64,000 nt of DNA from Sulfolobales archaeon (GTDB taxonomy: Archaea > Thermoproteota > Thermoprotei_A > Sulfolobales > NBVN01), in contig JAOAKA010000002.1 in NCBI GenBank assembly GCA_026413885.1, positions 221,558-285,557 of the forward strand. Reading direction: 5' to 3'. Shown piece after piece: positions 17,098 to 25,128 of the stretch (positions are counted from its first letter, which is position 1; every line of letters starts with the position of its first letter). A program made the position numbers and the translations under genes. The notes under the pieces are model-generated. The model had not been told where the DNA came from. It ran no database searches and saw nothing but the letters and a program-made list of their open reading frames with translations.

Positions 17098-17357
17098 AAA
17101 GGGACATTACCGCAGCTAGATGAAACAATCTTAGCACTATCTCCGAGAATATACTTCAATAGTGGTGTTAGATAGTCGGCGCAAGGCTTCTTCGAGACTA
17201 CTTCGATGAAGACTCTGATACCGCCGCTGGAATACTCCTCTATAATTCTCACCTTACTTGACTCACAAGCTACTACAGCAGCTCTCATTAAGTCGAGAGC
17301 TCTAACATCAGTCGGCTTCTTAGTCAGCAGCCACAGATTCTCGCAGACCATAACCAC
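17094..17357 (-). CDS. 87-residue ORF, likely N-terminal part of the HerA-like protein
   Basis: Begins GTG GTT ATG; sequence LWLLTKKPTDVRALDLMRAAVVACESSKVRIIEEYSSGGIRVFIEVVSKKPCADYLTPLLKYILGDSAKIV. It has a beta-alpha-beta look and ends in CCT TTA TAG TAA, where the ATPase frame begins. I do not recognise it as a stand-alone family. Its position, strand and length (a typical size for the domain before a HerA-type P-loop) suggest that it is the N-terminal domain of the next ORF, either coupled by stop/start overlap or joined by -1 frameshifting. A TTTTAAGCTA box about 20 bases upstream could be the promoter. Confidence 0.65.
   Translation of the reverse strand: MVMVCENLWLLTKKPTDVRALDLMRAAVVACESSKVRIIEEYSSGGIRVFIEVVSKKPCADYLTPLLKYILGDSAKIVSSSCGNVPL
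17097..17103 (-). other. Candidate -1 ribosomal frameshift heptamer CCCTTTA
   Basis: On the minus strand the zero frame reads GTC CCT TTA TAG. C-CCT-TTA matches the X-XXY-YYZ rule exactly, and the zero frame stops immediately afterwards, while the -1 frame (CCC TTT ATA GTA AAT) runs without a stop into the HerA-like ATPase. I could not identify a clear stimulatory downstream structure by eye. The alternative is AUA reinitiation at the overlapping ATAG, or a genuine frameshift mutation. Confidence 0.45.
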
Positions 17358-17424
17358 CCCACTAAGAGCATAGCTTAAAAACTGTAGCTATATTTACACT
17401 CTCCGAAAAAACTTGGGTTTAAAT

Positions 17425-18297
17425 ATGGATCTCCGGTACCTAGACATACCCGAGCTTAGACTAAAGTACTATGTTTTTGGGTCCGGTGGTTCTCCCCGGG
17501 TATTAATTACAGCTGCTATTCACGGTGATGAAGTTACTGGAGCATATACCGCCTACAAGTTGATTAACTACCTAAAGACTAGTGAGAGAGTTAAGGGAAC
17601 AGTAACTGTAGTACCGGTAGTCAATGTTTTGGGGTTTATTGCGAGAACGAGGTTTAATCCTATAGACTATGTCGATATGAATAGAGTGTTTCCGGAAGGA
17701 GCTGGTTCACTCACTACGAGAAAGATAGTTAGATTCATCTGGGAGATAGCTTCTTCATCTGACTACGTGCTAGACCTACACTGCGCTGGTTTAAACTCCT
17801 ATCAATACGTTCTCGCTCTCTATAGAGAGTTTTCAAAAGTTAGAGAGTTTACAGATAGAATACCTTGGGATACAGTTGTTGAATCTACGGGAACACGCGG
17901 TCAGCTCTTTATTGAGGCAACACACATAGGCATACCTGCGGCAATTATAGAGACGGGAGGTGGTAGCGGCTATTACAGTGTGAAGTGGGGGGAGGCTCTA
18001 TTTAACTCAGTGATAGGAACTCTTTCAAATATTGGGGTGCTAAGTAGTGAAAGTCCTGCTAGCAGTTACCTCAATAGAAAGTACTACGGCAGGCTCGTTC
18101 ACGTGAAGACACCGGTAGAAGGATTTCTCACTTCAACTGTAGAACCAGGAGCATTTACGCGAAAGGGAGACCTACTTGGGGAGGTAGGCGGCTTTCCCAT
18201 ATACTCACCAACTACAGGTAGAGTAATACGGGTAGATAGAGACGTCTTTCTACCTAGTGAAGATAGTGTTGCCAGTATAGCACCTCTCGAAGAATAG
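17425..18297 (+). CDS. Succinylglutamate desuccinylase/aspartoacylase family zinc hydrolase
   Basis: An M14-like zinc deacylase of about 290 residues. Zinc ligands are visible in AAIHGDEVTGAY (HxxE) and DYVLDLHCAG (H), and the catalytic Glu region is PAAIIETGGGSGYY. The C-terminal 80 residues form the beta-barrel typical of the AstE/AspA family (VHVKTPVEGFLTSTVEPGAFTRKGDLLGEV). The substrate is probably an N-acylated amino acid or related amide; not predictable. The TATA-like TATATTTA at 17389-17396 sits 29 bases before ATG 17425, so I prefer a leaderless ATG there over the track's TTG 17413. Confidence 0.86.
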   Translation: MDLRYLDIPELRLKYYVFGSGGSPRVLITAAIHGDEVTGAYTAYKLINYLKTSERVKGTVTVVPVVNVLGFIARTRFNPIDYVDMNRVFPEGAGSLTTRKIVRFIWEIASSSDYVLDLHCAGLNSYQYVLALYREFSKVREFTDRIPWDTVVESTGTRGQLFIEATHIGIPAAIIETGGGSGYYSVKWGEALFNSVIGTLSNIGVLSSESPASSYLNRKYYGRLVHVKTPVEGFLTSTVEPGAFTRKGDLLGEVGGFPIYSPTTGRVIRVDRDVFLPSEDSVASIAPLEE

Positions 18298-18424
18298 CGT
18301 ATCTATTAGATATACCCCTAAACACTAAAACTGGACACAGAACTCTAACCAACCGCAGTCTAAAGATAGTGAGTTGAAAGTAACTACGTATTTTCTTCCT
18401 TCAGTACTTTCACAGCTTGAGAGA

Positions 18425-20200
18425 TTAGTCGTGAATGTATACCGCTTTTACACTCTTTTTATCTCTGCCTCGGCGTTCAAGCTTGATGAATCCAATACGC
18501 ATTAGCTGGAGGATTCTTCCTACATCGAATTCTGCAATAGATTCTTCAGCTACTCCTCGAAGAACTCTGAGTTTGAGATTCTCTGGTTTAATTAACTCAA
18601 TTTTAACGTAGCTGTCTACTGGAACCCATTGTACTATCTTTAATCCCTCCTTCCTTACTAACTCTAAGTCTGTCCCAACGTATCTGACTTCCACGAGTTC
18701 CCTTATTCCTCCCTCTAGAGCTATATTGCAGAACTCCATCAGTCTTATAGACCCGTCTTTAAGTAGGTGCTCTAAGTCCTCTCTACCTATGAAGACCTCG
18801 ATGTCGTCACTCACCCCCAGATCGATTGTTCTAAACCCGAGGGATGTATTTGAAGGGTGATAACTCAGCTTTAGAGACCTTAAACTAGGTTCTCTAGGAA
18901 CACCTCTAACTACGATTCTCACTGGGTTGAATACAGCCATTACTCTAGGAGCTACTAAATCCACCTTCTTTCTATTTAGTGAAGCTATGTTTTCCCAGCT
19001 AATTGTGGCGTCTGTTCCCTTAACTCCAACCTCCATAATTATATCTCTAATGACTTCCGGACTTATCCCCCGTCTCCTCAGAGACCTCAGAGTTCCAAAT
19101 CTAGGGTCATCTACCTCTACAGCTCCCCCACTCTTTTTGAGGAGCTCCTTAATCTTACTCTTACTGAGAATCATTTCCTCTAGCTTCAATCTCCCAAGAT
19201 TTATTACCTCCGGGTACTCCCACTCCAGTGCTCTATAGACGTATAGCTGCTTTAGAGTGTTTATTGCGTGTTCTTTTCCTCTAAGTATGTGTGTAACTCC
19301 CATAAGCCTGTCGTCGACTCCCGCTGCGAAATTGTATGTAGGCCACACCACGTATCTATCACCTGTGAGTGGGTGTGGGTATCTAGTGGTGTTTATTACT
19401 CTAAAAGCTACCCAATCGATTAGGGATGGGTCGTGGCTAGCTAGGTCTGTTTTAACTCTAACAACCGCCTCTCCCTCCTCGAAGTAGCTGGAGAGCATTT
19501 TATCAAATAGCTCTAGAGCTTCATTCGGACTCTGAAATCTGTGTGGGCACTCTCTCCTCTCCAGCTTGAATTTTCTAAATTCATCACGCTTACATAGATC
19601 TACATAAGCCCCTCCTCTAGAGATAAGCTCTCTAGCAACTCTATAGTAGAGCTCCATCCTCATAGACTGAACGTATTCTTCATCCCACGAGATGCCGAGC
19701 CACCTCAAGTCTTCTCTAATAGCTTTGTATGCTTCTGGTAGCGGCTTCTTAATTCTGGGATCGGTATCTTCAAATCTAAGTATGAATACACCTCTATACT
19801 CTCTAGCGTATTCATAGCTAAGTAGAGCCGGTCTCGCATTTCCCAAATGTATGTAGAAATCTGGGTTAGGTGCGAATCGAGTTCTAACTACTCTATACTT
19901 ACCTACATTAGGTAGTGGAGGGAGGACTTTCTCCTTTCTATGCTTTAACTGTTCAGCCTCCTCGAAGATATCTGAAAATCTTTCTCTCACCAGCTTATGC
20001 TGCTCTTCGGGAGTGAGGCTGTTTACGTAAGCTACAACTTCTCTCACTACTTCTACTATCTGTCTAGCATACTTCCTTAATTCAGGCAGCTCCCCCAGCA
20101 ACTTACTGATGACAGCACTCTCTAGAGCTCTACCACCGTGGTCTACAGCGTTCTTTAACGCGTGTTTTAGTGCGAGTTCTCTAACTTTCTCGACTTCCAC
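18425..20200 (-). CDS. gltX: Glutamyl-tRNA synthetase (archaeal type)
   Basis: A 591-residue class I synthetase with the HIGH-equivalent APNPDFYIHLGNARPALLSYEYAR near residue 110 and the KMSKS-equivalent EEMILSKSKIKELL near residue 350. FEDTDPRIKKPLPEAY and VDDRLMGVTHILRGKEH are GluRS/GlnRS active-site segments. The C-terminal beta-barrel domain is of the archaeal/eukaryotic type. It charges tRNA-Glu, and in archaea usually not tRNA-Gln, which is made by GatDE. It overlaps the DUF2118 gene by 20 bases and is the last gene of a prenyl synthase-DUF2118-gltX transcript. Confidence 0.96.
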   Translation of the reverse strand: MEVEKVRELALKHALKNAVDHGGRALESAVISKLLGELPELRKYARQIVEVVREVVAYVNSLTPEEQHKLVRERFSDIFEEAEQLKHRKEKVLPPLPNVGKYRVVRTRFAPNPDFYIHLGNARPALLSYEYAREYRGVFILRFEDTDPRIKKPLPEAYKAIREDLRWLGISWDEEYVQSMRMELYYRVARELISRGGAYVDLCKRDEFRKFKLERRECPHRFQSPNEALELFDKMLSSYFEEGEAVVRVKTDLASHDPSLIDWVAFRVINTTRYPHPLTGDRYVVWPTYNFAAGVDDRLMGVTHILRGKEHAINTLKQLYVYRALEWEYPEVINLGRLKLEEMILSKSKIKELLKKSGGAVEVDDPRFGTLRSLRRRGISPEVIRDIIMEVGVKGTDATISWENIASLNRKKVDLVAPRVMAVFNPVRIVVRGVPREPSLRSLKLSYHPSNTSLGFRTIDLGVSDDIEVFIGREDLEHLLKDGSIRLMEFCNIALEGGIRELVEVRYVGTDLELVRKEGLKIVQWVPVDSYVKIELIKPENLKLRVLRGVAEESIAEFDVGRILQLMRIGFIKLERRGRDKKSVKAVYIHD

Positions 20201-20636
20201 TAACTACGACACCCTCTCTAGCTACTACTACGAAACACTTTAACGGTCTAGATAGAGGGTCTTCATGTATGAGTAAGACGTAGCCCTCTAAGCTAGATCT
20301 ACTACTCCTAACCTCACCCTTATTCGTTACTACGTAAGCCAGTAGGTCACTATTTCTTACGTAATCACCTACATCTACTTGAGGATATACTTCAGCACCG
20401 GAGACTTCGACTACATATATCTTCGAGTTTTTCGCGATGTCTACACAGACATTCTTTCTTCTATTACATATTCTTAGATCAGCATTGCTAAACCTCTCCT
20501 CTAGGAGTTGGAGAGCTAGTGTGTGACACTCTACTTTCACATTATCTCTAAAGCACTCTGTCGGCTTATAGTACTTCACTACTTCCTCTAAATCCTTCAG
20601 GACCCTGACTGAAGCTTCACCAGGTTTGAGAGACAA
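20181..20636 (-). CDS. DUF2118 family protein with lipoyl-like domain
   Basis: 151 residues. The centre and C-terminus (VEVSGAEVYPQVDVGDYVRNSDLLAYVVTNKGEVRSSRSSLEGYVLLIHEDPLSRPLKCFVVVARE) look like a barrel-sandwich hybrid fold, similar to biotinyl/lipoyl carriers, but with no MKM or DK lysine motif at the tip, so it is unlikely to carry a cofactor. The N-terminal 65 residues are Cys-containing (CFRDNVKVECHTL, CNRRKNVC). I assign it from memory to DUF2118, an archaeal family of unknown function. It sits 10 bases after the prenyl synthase gene and overlaps gltX. Confidence 0.75.
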   Translation of the reverse strand: MSLKPGEASVRVLKDLEEVVKYYKPTECFRDNVKVECHTLALQLLEERFSNADLRICNRRKNVCVDIAKNSKIYVVEVSGAEVYPQVDVGDYVRNSDLLAYVVTNKGEVRSSRSSLEGYVLLIHEDPLSRPLKCFVVVAREGVVVSGSRES

Positions 20637-20646
20637 GACAGCACCA

Positions 20647-21654
20647 CTAGTACGATCTTCTAGTTACGTAGTAAGCTAGTTCTTTAAGCATTTCTCTAGC
20701 TTCTACATCACTAGGATTAGTTGAGTATAGAGAGTCTATACCTTTTCTCACATAGTCTTCAGCCAGACTGTTACTGAATTCTAGTGCCCCAAGTTCTACT
20801 ATAGTATTAGCAGCTCTCTCAAGTTCTTCTCGAGTAGCTCCAGGTTTTCCGAGAGAGTTCAATATTGTCTTTCTTTGATTCTCACTCGCTCTCTCTAGAG
20901 CGTAGAGTACGAGTACGGTCTTCTTACCCTCTCTGAGGTCGCTATACTTAGGCTTTCCCAGAACTCTCTCATCAGCCACTAGTCCGAGTTCGTCATCTCT
21001 TATTTGAAAAGCTATACCTATGTTTACAGCAAACTCCTTCAGTTTAACTAGGTCTTCATCTTGAGCTCCAGCAGCTATAGCACCTATTAAAACAGAGGAC
21101 TTAAAGAGAGCAGCTGTTTTCTTACTAACCATCTCAATGTATTCTGCAACACTGACTCTATCTCTTGAAGCAAATAGTAAGTCCATAGCCTGTCCTTCAG
21201 CTACGGTAGCAGCGGCCCAGGTAAGTTCTCTAACAGCTGAAATAACCCTCTCGTAGCTCAAACCATAGTCAGCCAGCCTGAGTAGGGCTTCATAAGACTT
21301 CGCAAACAGGAGGTCTCCAGCTACAATTGCTAGAGCTTCACCCCAGACCTTGTGAACTGTTGGAACACCCCGCCTGAACTCGTCTCTATCCATAATGTCG
21401 TCGTGTATCAACGTGAAGTTGTGGAATATCTCAACAGCTGCCGCAGCCCAAGAAGATATCTCTGGAGAGAGTCCATACATCTTAGAAGATAAAACAACTA
21501 GCAGAGGTCTAAGTCTCTTACCACCAGCTTTAATTAAATGAGTTGAAGCACTATAGAGCTCTATAGGTTCACCACTAACTAACTCCATAATTCTTCTATG
21601 AGTTATACTGCTTACAATACCTGCGAAATTCACAATATTCTCTGAGAGCTCCAA
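20647..21654 (-). CDS. Polyprenyl (geranylgeranyl/farnesyl) diphosphate synthase
   Basis: A 335-residue trans-isoprenyl diphosphate synthase. The first Asp-rich motif is LIHDDIMDRDEFRRGVPTVH and the second IAFQIRDDELGLVADERVLGKPKYSDLREGKKT; GGKRLRPLL is the N-terminal signature. It extends DMAPP or GPP with IPP to make the C20 chain for archaeal ether lipids; exact chain length depends on residues before the first motif (EIFHNFTLIHDD; F and H at positions -8/-7), suggesting a C15-C20 product. The UbiA DGGGP synthase encoded at 31.3-32.3 kb uses the C20 product. Confidence 0.93.
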   Translation of the reverse strand: MELSENIVNFAGIVSSITHRRIMELVSGEPIELYSASTHLIKAGGKRLRPLLVVLSSKMYGLSPEISSWAAAAVEIFHNFTLIHDDIMDRDEFRRGVPTVHKVWGEALAIVAGDLLFAKSYEALLRLADYGLSYERVISAVRELTWAAATVAEGQAMDLLFASRDRVSVAEYIEMVSKKTAALFKSSVLIGAIAAGAQDEDLVKLKEFAVNIGIAFQIRDDELGLVADERVLGKPKYSDLREGKKTVLVLYALERASENQRKTILNSLGKPGATREELERAANTIVELGALEFSNSLAEDYVRKGIDSLYSTNPSDVEAREMLKELAYYVTRRSY

Positions 21655-21750
21655 TATCTCACCTCTACTACGATATCACCTACAGTAAAATTTCTAAAAC
21701 CTCCACACGCAGGTGGAGGCACTGTAGACTGAGGTCGGGAATTATGAGAG

Positions 21751-21760
21751 ATATTTAAAT
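21751..21760 (+). promoter_or_regulatory. TATA box for DUF47 gene
   Basis: ATATTTAAAT, centred about 37 bases before ATG 21792, places the transcript start roughly 10 bases before the start codon. The short leader contains GGGAACTAGGG. Confidence 0.55.
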
Positions 21761-21791
21761 ACTTCACACAACACACTTTTGGGAACTAGGG

Positions 21792-22448
21792 ATGAGCTAT
21801 TCAAGTGCTGAGATAAGCTTAGCAGAATCCAACATGGTTGAACAACTCACTAATATCTACAGGTTGATGTCCGATGAGATACGAGAGCTCAATAGCATGA
21901 TTAGAGAGACAGATCTAACTCAGAGTATTCTCGTCGAGAAGAGGTATGATAAAGTTAGAAAACTAAAGAATGATGTCGAGAGCGCCTCAATGAGCTTAAT
22001 GGAGTACTTCATTAAGGTTGCTGAGTACATATCATCAAGAGAGCTATACGTCATGGTTGTAGATGAGACTATAAGAGTGGCTGAAGACCTCGAAGCAGCT
22101 GCTTACAGACTGTACCTGGTAAATAAGCTAGGAGGCAGGATACCCGATAGAATATACGTTATACTTAGTGAAGTATCTAAGAAGATAATCTCGCTGGTAG
22201 ACTTATTGAGTGATATGATTAGAAACATAGATAACAGTAAAGTAATTAAAGAGATGTTTTCTGAAGCGATGAAGATGGAGGACTCTATTGACGAGCTATA
22301 TAGAGAAGGAGGACTTGAGTGCTTAAAGATCTCCGGTGACTTTATTGGGGCATCAATACTTAAGGAAGCACTAGATAAACTAGAAGATTCCGCTGATATA
22401 GCTAAGAGGGTGGCAACCTATATCTGGTTCCTCTCATCATTTAAATAA
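21792..22448 (+). CDS. DUF47/PhoU-like protein
   Basis: An all-helical 218-residue protein of the DUF47 family (PhoU-like). Helical repeats contain acidic metal-cluster motifs of the E/DxxxD type, such as VVDETIRVAEDLEAAAYRLYLVN and EALDKLEDSADIAKRVATYIW. DUF47 proteins are usually encoded next to Pit phosphate transporters and are thought to regulate them; no transporter lies here. It is the only gene on its own promoter, followed closely by endA. Confidence 0.85.
   Translation: MSYSSAEISLAESNMVEQLTNIYRLMSDEIRELNSMIRETDLTQSILVEKRYDKVRKLKNDVESASMSLMEYFIKVAEYISSRELYVMVVDETIRVAEDLEAAAYRLYLVNKLGGRIPDRIYVILSEVSKKIISLVDLLSDMIRNIDNSKVIKEMFSEAMKMEDSIDELYREGGLECLKISGDFIGASILKEALDKLEDSADIAKRVATYIWFLSSFK
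22440..22447 (+). promoter_or_regulatory. TATA-like box overlapping the end of the DUF47 gene
   Basis: TTTAAATA lies on the DUF47 stop codon, about 22-26 bases before the proposed ATA start of endA at 22465. This spacing would give a leaderless or nearly leaderless endA transcript. Confidence 0.4.
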
Positions 22449-22464
22449 GTTAAAGAATTGTGGA

Positions 22465-23007
22465 ATAGTCTCCGGATATTTAATAGGCTCCAAGGTAGTT
22501 GTTTTTGACGTAGAGAAAGCTAGATGTTTATTTTCCCACGGATTCTACGGTAAGCCTGTAGGTGTGAGAAAACCTAAGGAAGTCGATATAGATTTACCAC
22601 TAGAACTCTCTCTAATTGAAGCACTATTTCTATGTAGAGAAGAGGTTCTAAAGGTTTATTCTGGAAGCAGAGAAATCAGCGTAGAAGAACTTCAAGACCT
22701 AGTAAGTAGAGTTTTCAGCAACTTCGAGGAACTTTACTTAGTCTACGAAGACGTGAAATCTCAGGGATTCACCATCAGATCCGCACTTAAGTATGGAGCA
22801 GATTTTGCGATATACAGAACTAGACCCGGTCTAGAACACGCACCATATCTCGTAAAAGTAGTGTCTAAAAATCAGCTACTAGACCCAGGAGACATGGTCG
22901 GCTGGGGAAGGATTTCACATAGTGTCAGAAAAACCCTACTTATAGCGGTCCCAGATAGAAGAGAAAAAGAAGTTAGTTACGTTGTGTTAAAGTGGTTTAA
23001 ACCTTAG
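22465..23007 (+). CDS. endA: tRNA-splicing endonuclease EndA, probably starting at ATA
   Basis: The track begins at GTG 22564 (147 residues), which removes the conserved N-terminal domain. Reading upstream gives GYLIGSKVVVFDVEKARCLFSHGFYGKPVG, which aligns by eye with crenarchaeal EndA N-termini (GELV..KI....ED AR..Y..G.YGKP.G). No ATG, GTG or TTG exists in that frame; ATA 22465 gives 180 residues, the usual length. The catalytic triad is visible as Tyr in KYGADFAIY, His in GLEHAPYLVKV and Lys in SVRKTLLIAV. The enzyme cuts bulge-helix-bulge motifs in tRNA introns and in split tRNAs; a tRNA-Met intron and a tRNA half lie a few kilobases away. A structural EndB partner would be encoded elsewhere. 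Confidence 0.88.
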   Translation: MVSGYLIGSKVVVFDVEKARCLFSHGFYGKPVGVRKPKEVDIDLPLELSLIEALFLCREEVLKVYSGSREISVEELQDLVSRVFSNFEELYLVYEDVKSQGFTIRSALKYGADFAIYRTRPGLEHAPYLVKVVSKNQLLDPGDMVGWGRISHSVRKTLLIAVPDRREKEVSYVVLKWFKP

Positions 23008-23113
23008 CTATCTTCATCAACTACCTAGTTCGACACACTCTCTGTTACGGTTAAAGCTAGTGGCTCGGCTGGTGTGGTAACGTATCTGGAAGTCTAAATA
23101 AACTACTTAACGT

Positions 23114-23665
23114 GTGAATATTGCAGTGATGACTCGAGTAGTGGTGCTAAGGCTCGGTCATAGGCCTGGTAGAGATAGGAGAGTTACAACTCATGTAGGT
23201 CTAGTAGCTAGAGCTTTTGGAGCCTCCGGTATAGTCATAGCTGATGTTAGCGATGTGTCTGTAGTTAGCAGACTGAAGAGAGTATGTGAGATCTGGGGTG
23301 GTAGAGACTTCCTAGTTGTAGATGGTGTTAACTCTCTAGAGTATGTGACAAATTGGAAGAAACTCGGTGGAGTAGTTGTTCACCTAACTATGTACGGTAT
23401 ACACATCGATAGCGTAGTTGATGAAATCAGGTCTCTGGAGAGAGACATACTAATAGTTGTTGGAGCCACTAAAGTCCCTAAAGTATACTACGAGTTAGCA
23501 GACTATAATGTAGCTATCGGACATCAGCCTCACTCAGAGGTAGCTGCGTTAGCTGTATTTCTAGATAGGCTTTACCTTGGGAGAGAACTAAGACTTATCT
23601 ACTCTGATGCGAAATTATGTATAGAGCCGAGTCCGCGAGGAAAGAAGGTGGTGATGTGTGAATAA
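23114..23665 (+). CDS. trm56: tRNA (cytidine-56) 2'-O-methyltransferase aTrm56
   Basis: A 183-residue SPOUT methyltransferase: VVLRLGHRPGRDRRVTTHVGLVARAFGASGI is the archaeal Trm56 signature, with VHLTMYGIHI and the knot region VGATKVPKVYYELADYNVAIGHQPHSEVAALAVFLDRLY. It methylates C56 in the T loop of all tRNAs. The start may be GTG 23114 or ATG 23129 (MTRVVVLRLG). It overlaps tfe by 8 bases and begins a trm56-tfe-methyltransferase operon. Confidence 0.95.
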   Translation: MNIAVMTRVVVLRLGHRPGRDRRVTTHVGLVARAFGASGIVIADVSDVSVVSRLKRVCEIWGGRDFLVVDGVNSLEYVTNWKKLGGVVVHLTMYGIHIDSVVDEIRSLERDILIVVGATKVPKVYYELADYNVAIGHQPHSEVAALAVFLDRLYLGRELRLIYSDAKLCIEPSPRGKKVVMCE

Positions 23666-24185
23666 CCAGCTCGAGGGTTTACTGAAGTTTATTGAGGGTT
23701 ACCTAGGTGTCGAAGGCGTGAAGATCTTTCAAGTTCTATTTAATAGCGATAGAGAGCTCGGCTATAGTGATATTATAGCAAGAACAGGTTTAGATGAGCA
23801 GACTGTGAGAAGAGTACTCTATGAGCTAAACGACTTAGGCTTAGTTGTCTACAGAAGAATTCAGTCTCCTGAAGATGGGAGATTTATCTACTACTGGTTT
23901 ATAAACTCCTATGGATTAAATCAAGCACTCTTAAATAGAAAGAGACTAGCTCTAGAAAAGCTGAGAACGAGACTAGACCACGAAGCTAGAACAGTGTTCT
24001 TTTTCTGTTTAAATGATGGAATTAGGCTATCTTTCGATGAAGCCATGGAGTTAGACTTTAAGTGTCCTAAGTGTTCCTCACTATTAGTGCAGGAAGATAG
24101 AAATCCCTACGTAGACTCTCTGAGAAAGCTAGTCGAGAAGCTAGGCAAAGAGATCGAGAATGAGCGGAGGTCTACGTCTTATTGA
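23658..24185 (+). CDS. tfe: Transcription factor E alpha subunit (TFE)
   Basis: 175 residues: an N-terminal winged helix (residues 10-85; IIARTGLDEQTVRRVLYELNDLGLVVYRR) and a C-terminal zinc ribbon (residues 113-145), as in TFIIE-alpha. It stabilises the open promoter complex with RNA polymerase, TBP and TFB. The ribbon is unusual: ligands would be Cys117, Asp120 (FFFCLND instead of the usual CxxC), Cys136 and Cys139 (FKCPKC). It overlaps trm56 by 8 and the methyltransferase gene by 26 bases. Confidence 0.93.
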   Translation: MNNQLEGLLKFIEGYLGVEGVKIFQVLFNSDRELGYSDIIARTGLDEQTVRRVLYELNDLGLVVYRRIQSPEDGRFIYYWFINSYGLNQALLNRKRLALEKLRTRLDHEARTVFFFCLNDGIRLSFDEAMELDFKCPKCSSLLVQEDRNPYVDSLRKLVEKLGKEIENERRSTSY

Positions 24186-25128
24186 CTTATTCTCAGGTGC
24201 TGGCGGTTTTTCACGAGGGTTTAGAGATTTAGGCTACAAAATTATTCTAGCAGTAGATAACGACAGATCTGTGGCTAAGACATATTCAGCTAACTATCCC
24301 GGGTCCGAAGTTCTTAACGAAGACATAAGGAGTGTATCGTGCGACGATATTAGGTACGTGGCCAATAGCACATCGGTAGACGTAGTGATAGGGTCGCCAC
24401 CATGTGAGTCTTTCACAGCTGCTAACCCAAATAGACGGCGCGACCCTCTAGATAGACTATATTCAGACCCTGCCGGTGTCTTAGTTCTAGAGTTCATTAG
24501 AATAGTTGAGTGTGTAAAACCCAGAGTGTTCGTGATGGAGAACGTACCCAGCCTAATTGAAGGCGGGTTAAAACACGCTATTAGAGCAGAATACGCTAGA
24601 GCTGGATATGGATCTATATTCTACAATATCCTGAGAGCTGAGGACTACGGGTCGCCGTCAAAGAGAACTCGCATATTTGTGTCTAATGTCAGAATAGACC
24701 CACCTAAGATAGGTGTTAGAAGAACTGTGTGGAATGCGATCGGGGACCTGCCGAAACCTTCTCGAGATCCAGAAATACCGAATCACGAGACACCTCCATC
24801 TCTGAGCACTAAGAAACTTAAGAAGATCGCGAAGCTGAGGTTTGGAAAGGCTTTAGTGAAGTATAGAGGTTCTAGAGGCAGACTCTACCCGAACTTGATA
24901 AAGTTAGACCCGCTGAAGACTGCTCCAACAGTTCTAGGTTCATCTAGGTTTATACACCCATACGAGCTGAGACTACTAACTGTGAGAGAGCAGGCTAGGC
25001 TAATGAGCTATCCAGACGACCATGTCTTCTTCGGAGGTAGGGACGAGCAGTACAATCAGGTTGGAGAGTCTGTGCCTCCAGTTCTCTCGAGTGCTATAGC
25101 TAAGTATTTACTGAAGTACCTGATTTAG
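24160..25128 (+). CDS. C5-cytosine methyltransferase (Dcm/Dnmt family)
   Basis: 322 residues with the ordered motifs: I DLFSGAGGFSRGF, IV GSPPCESFTAANPNRR with the catalytic Cys, VI VFVMENVPSL, VIII SPSKRTRIFVSN, IX-X GESVPPVLSSAIAKYLL. The target-recognition region (residues 190-270) is short. No restriction enzyme gene is adjacent, so it is an orphan; the target could be DNA, or tRNA as with Dnmt2. Its translational coupling to tfe (26-base overlap) suggests a housekeeping role rather than restriction. Its 3' end overlaps rpoG on the other strand by 29 bases. Confidence 0.88.
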   Translation: MSGGLRLIDLFSGAGGFSRGFRDLGYKIILAVDNDRSVAKTYSANYPGSEVLNEDIRSVSCDDIRYVANSTSVDVVIGSPPCESFTAANPNRRRDPLDRLYSDPAGVLVLEFIRIVECVKPRVFVMENVPSLIEGGLKHAIRAEYARAGYGSIFYNILRAEDYGSPSKRTRIFVSNVRIDPPKIGVRRTVWNAIGDLPKPSRDPEIPNHETPPSLSTKKLKKIAKLRFGKALVKYRGSRGRLYPNLIKLDPLKTAPTVLGSSRFIHPYELRLLTVREQARLMSYPDDHVFFGGRDEQYNQVGESVPPVLSSAIAKYLLKYLI

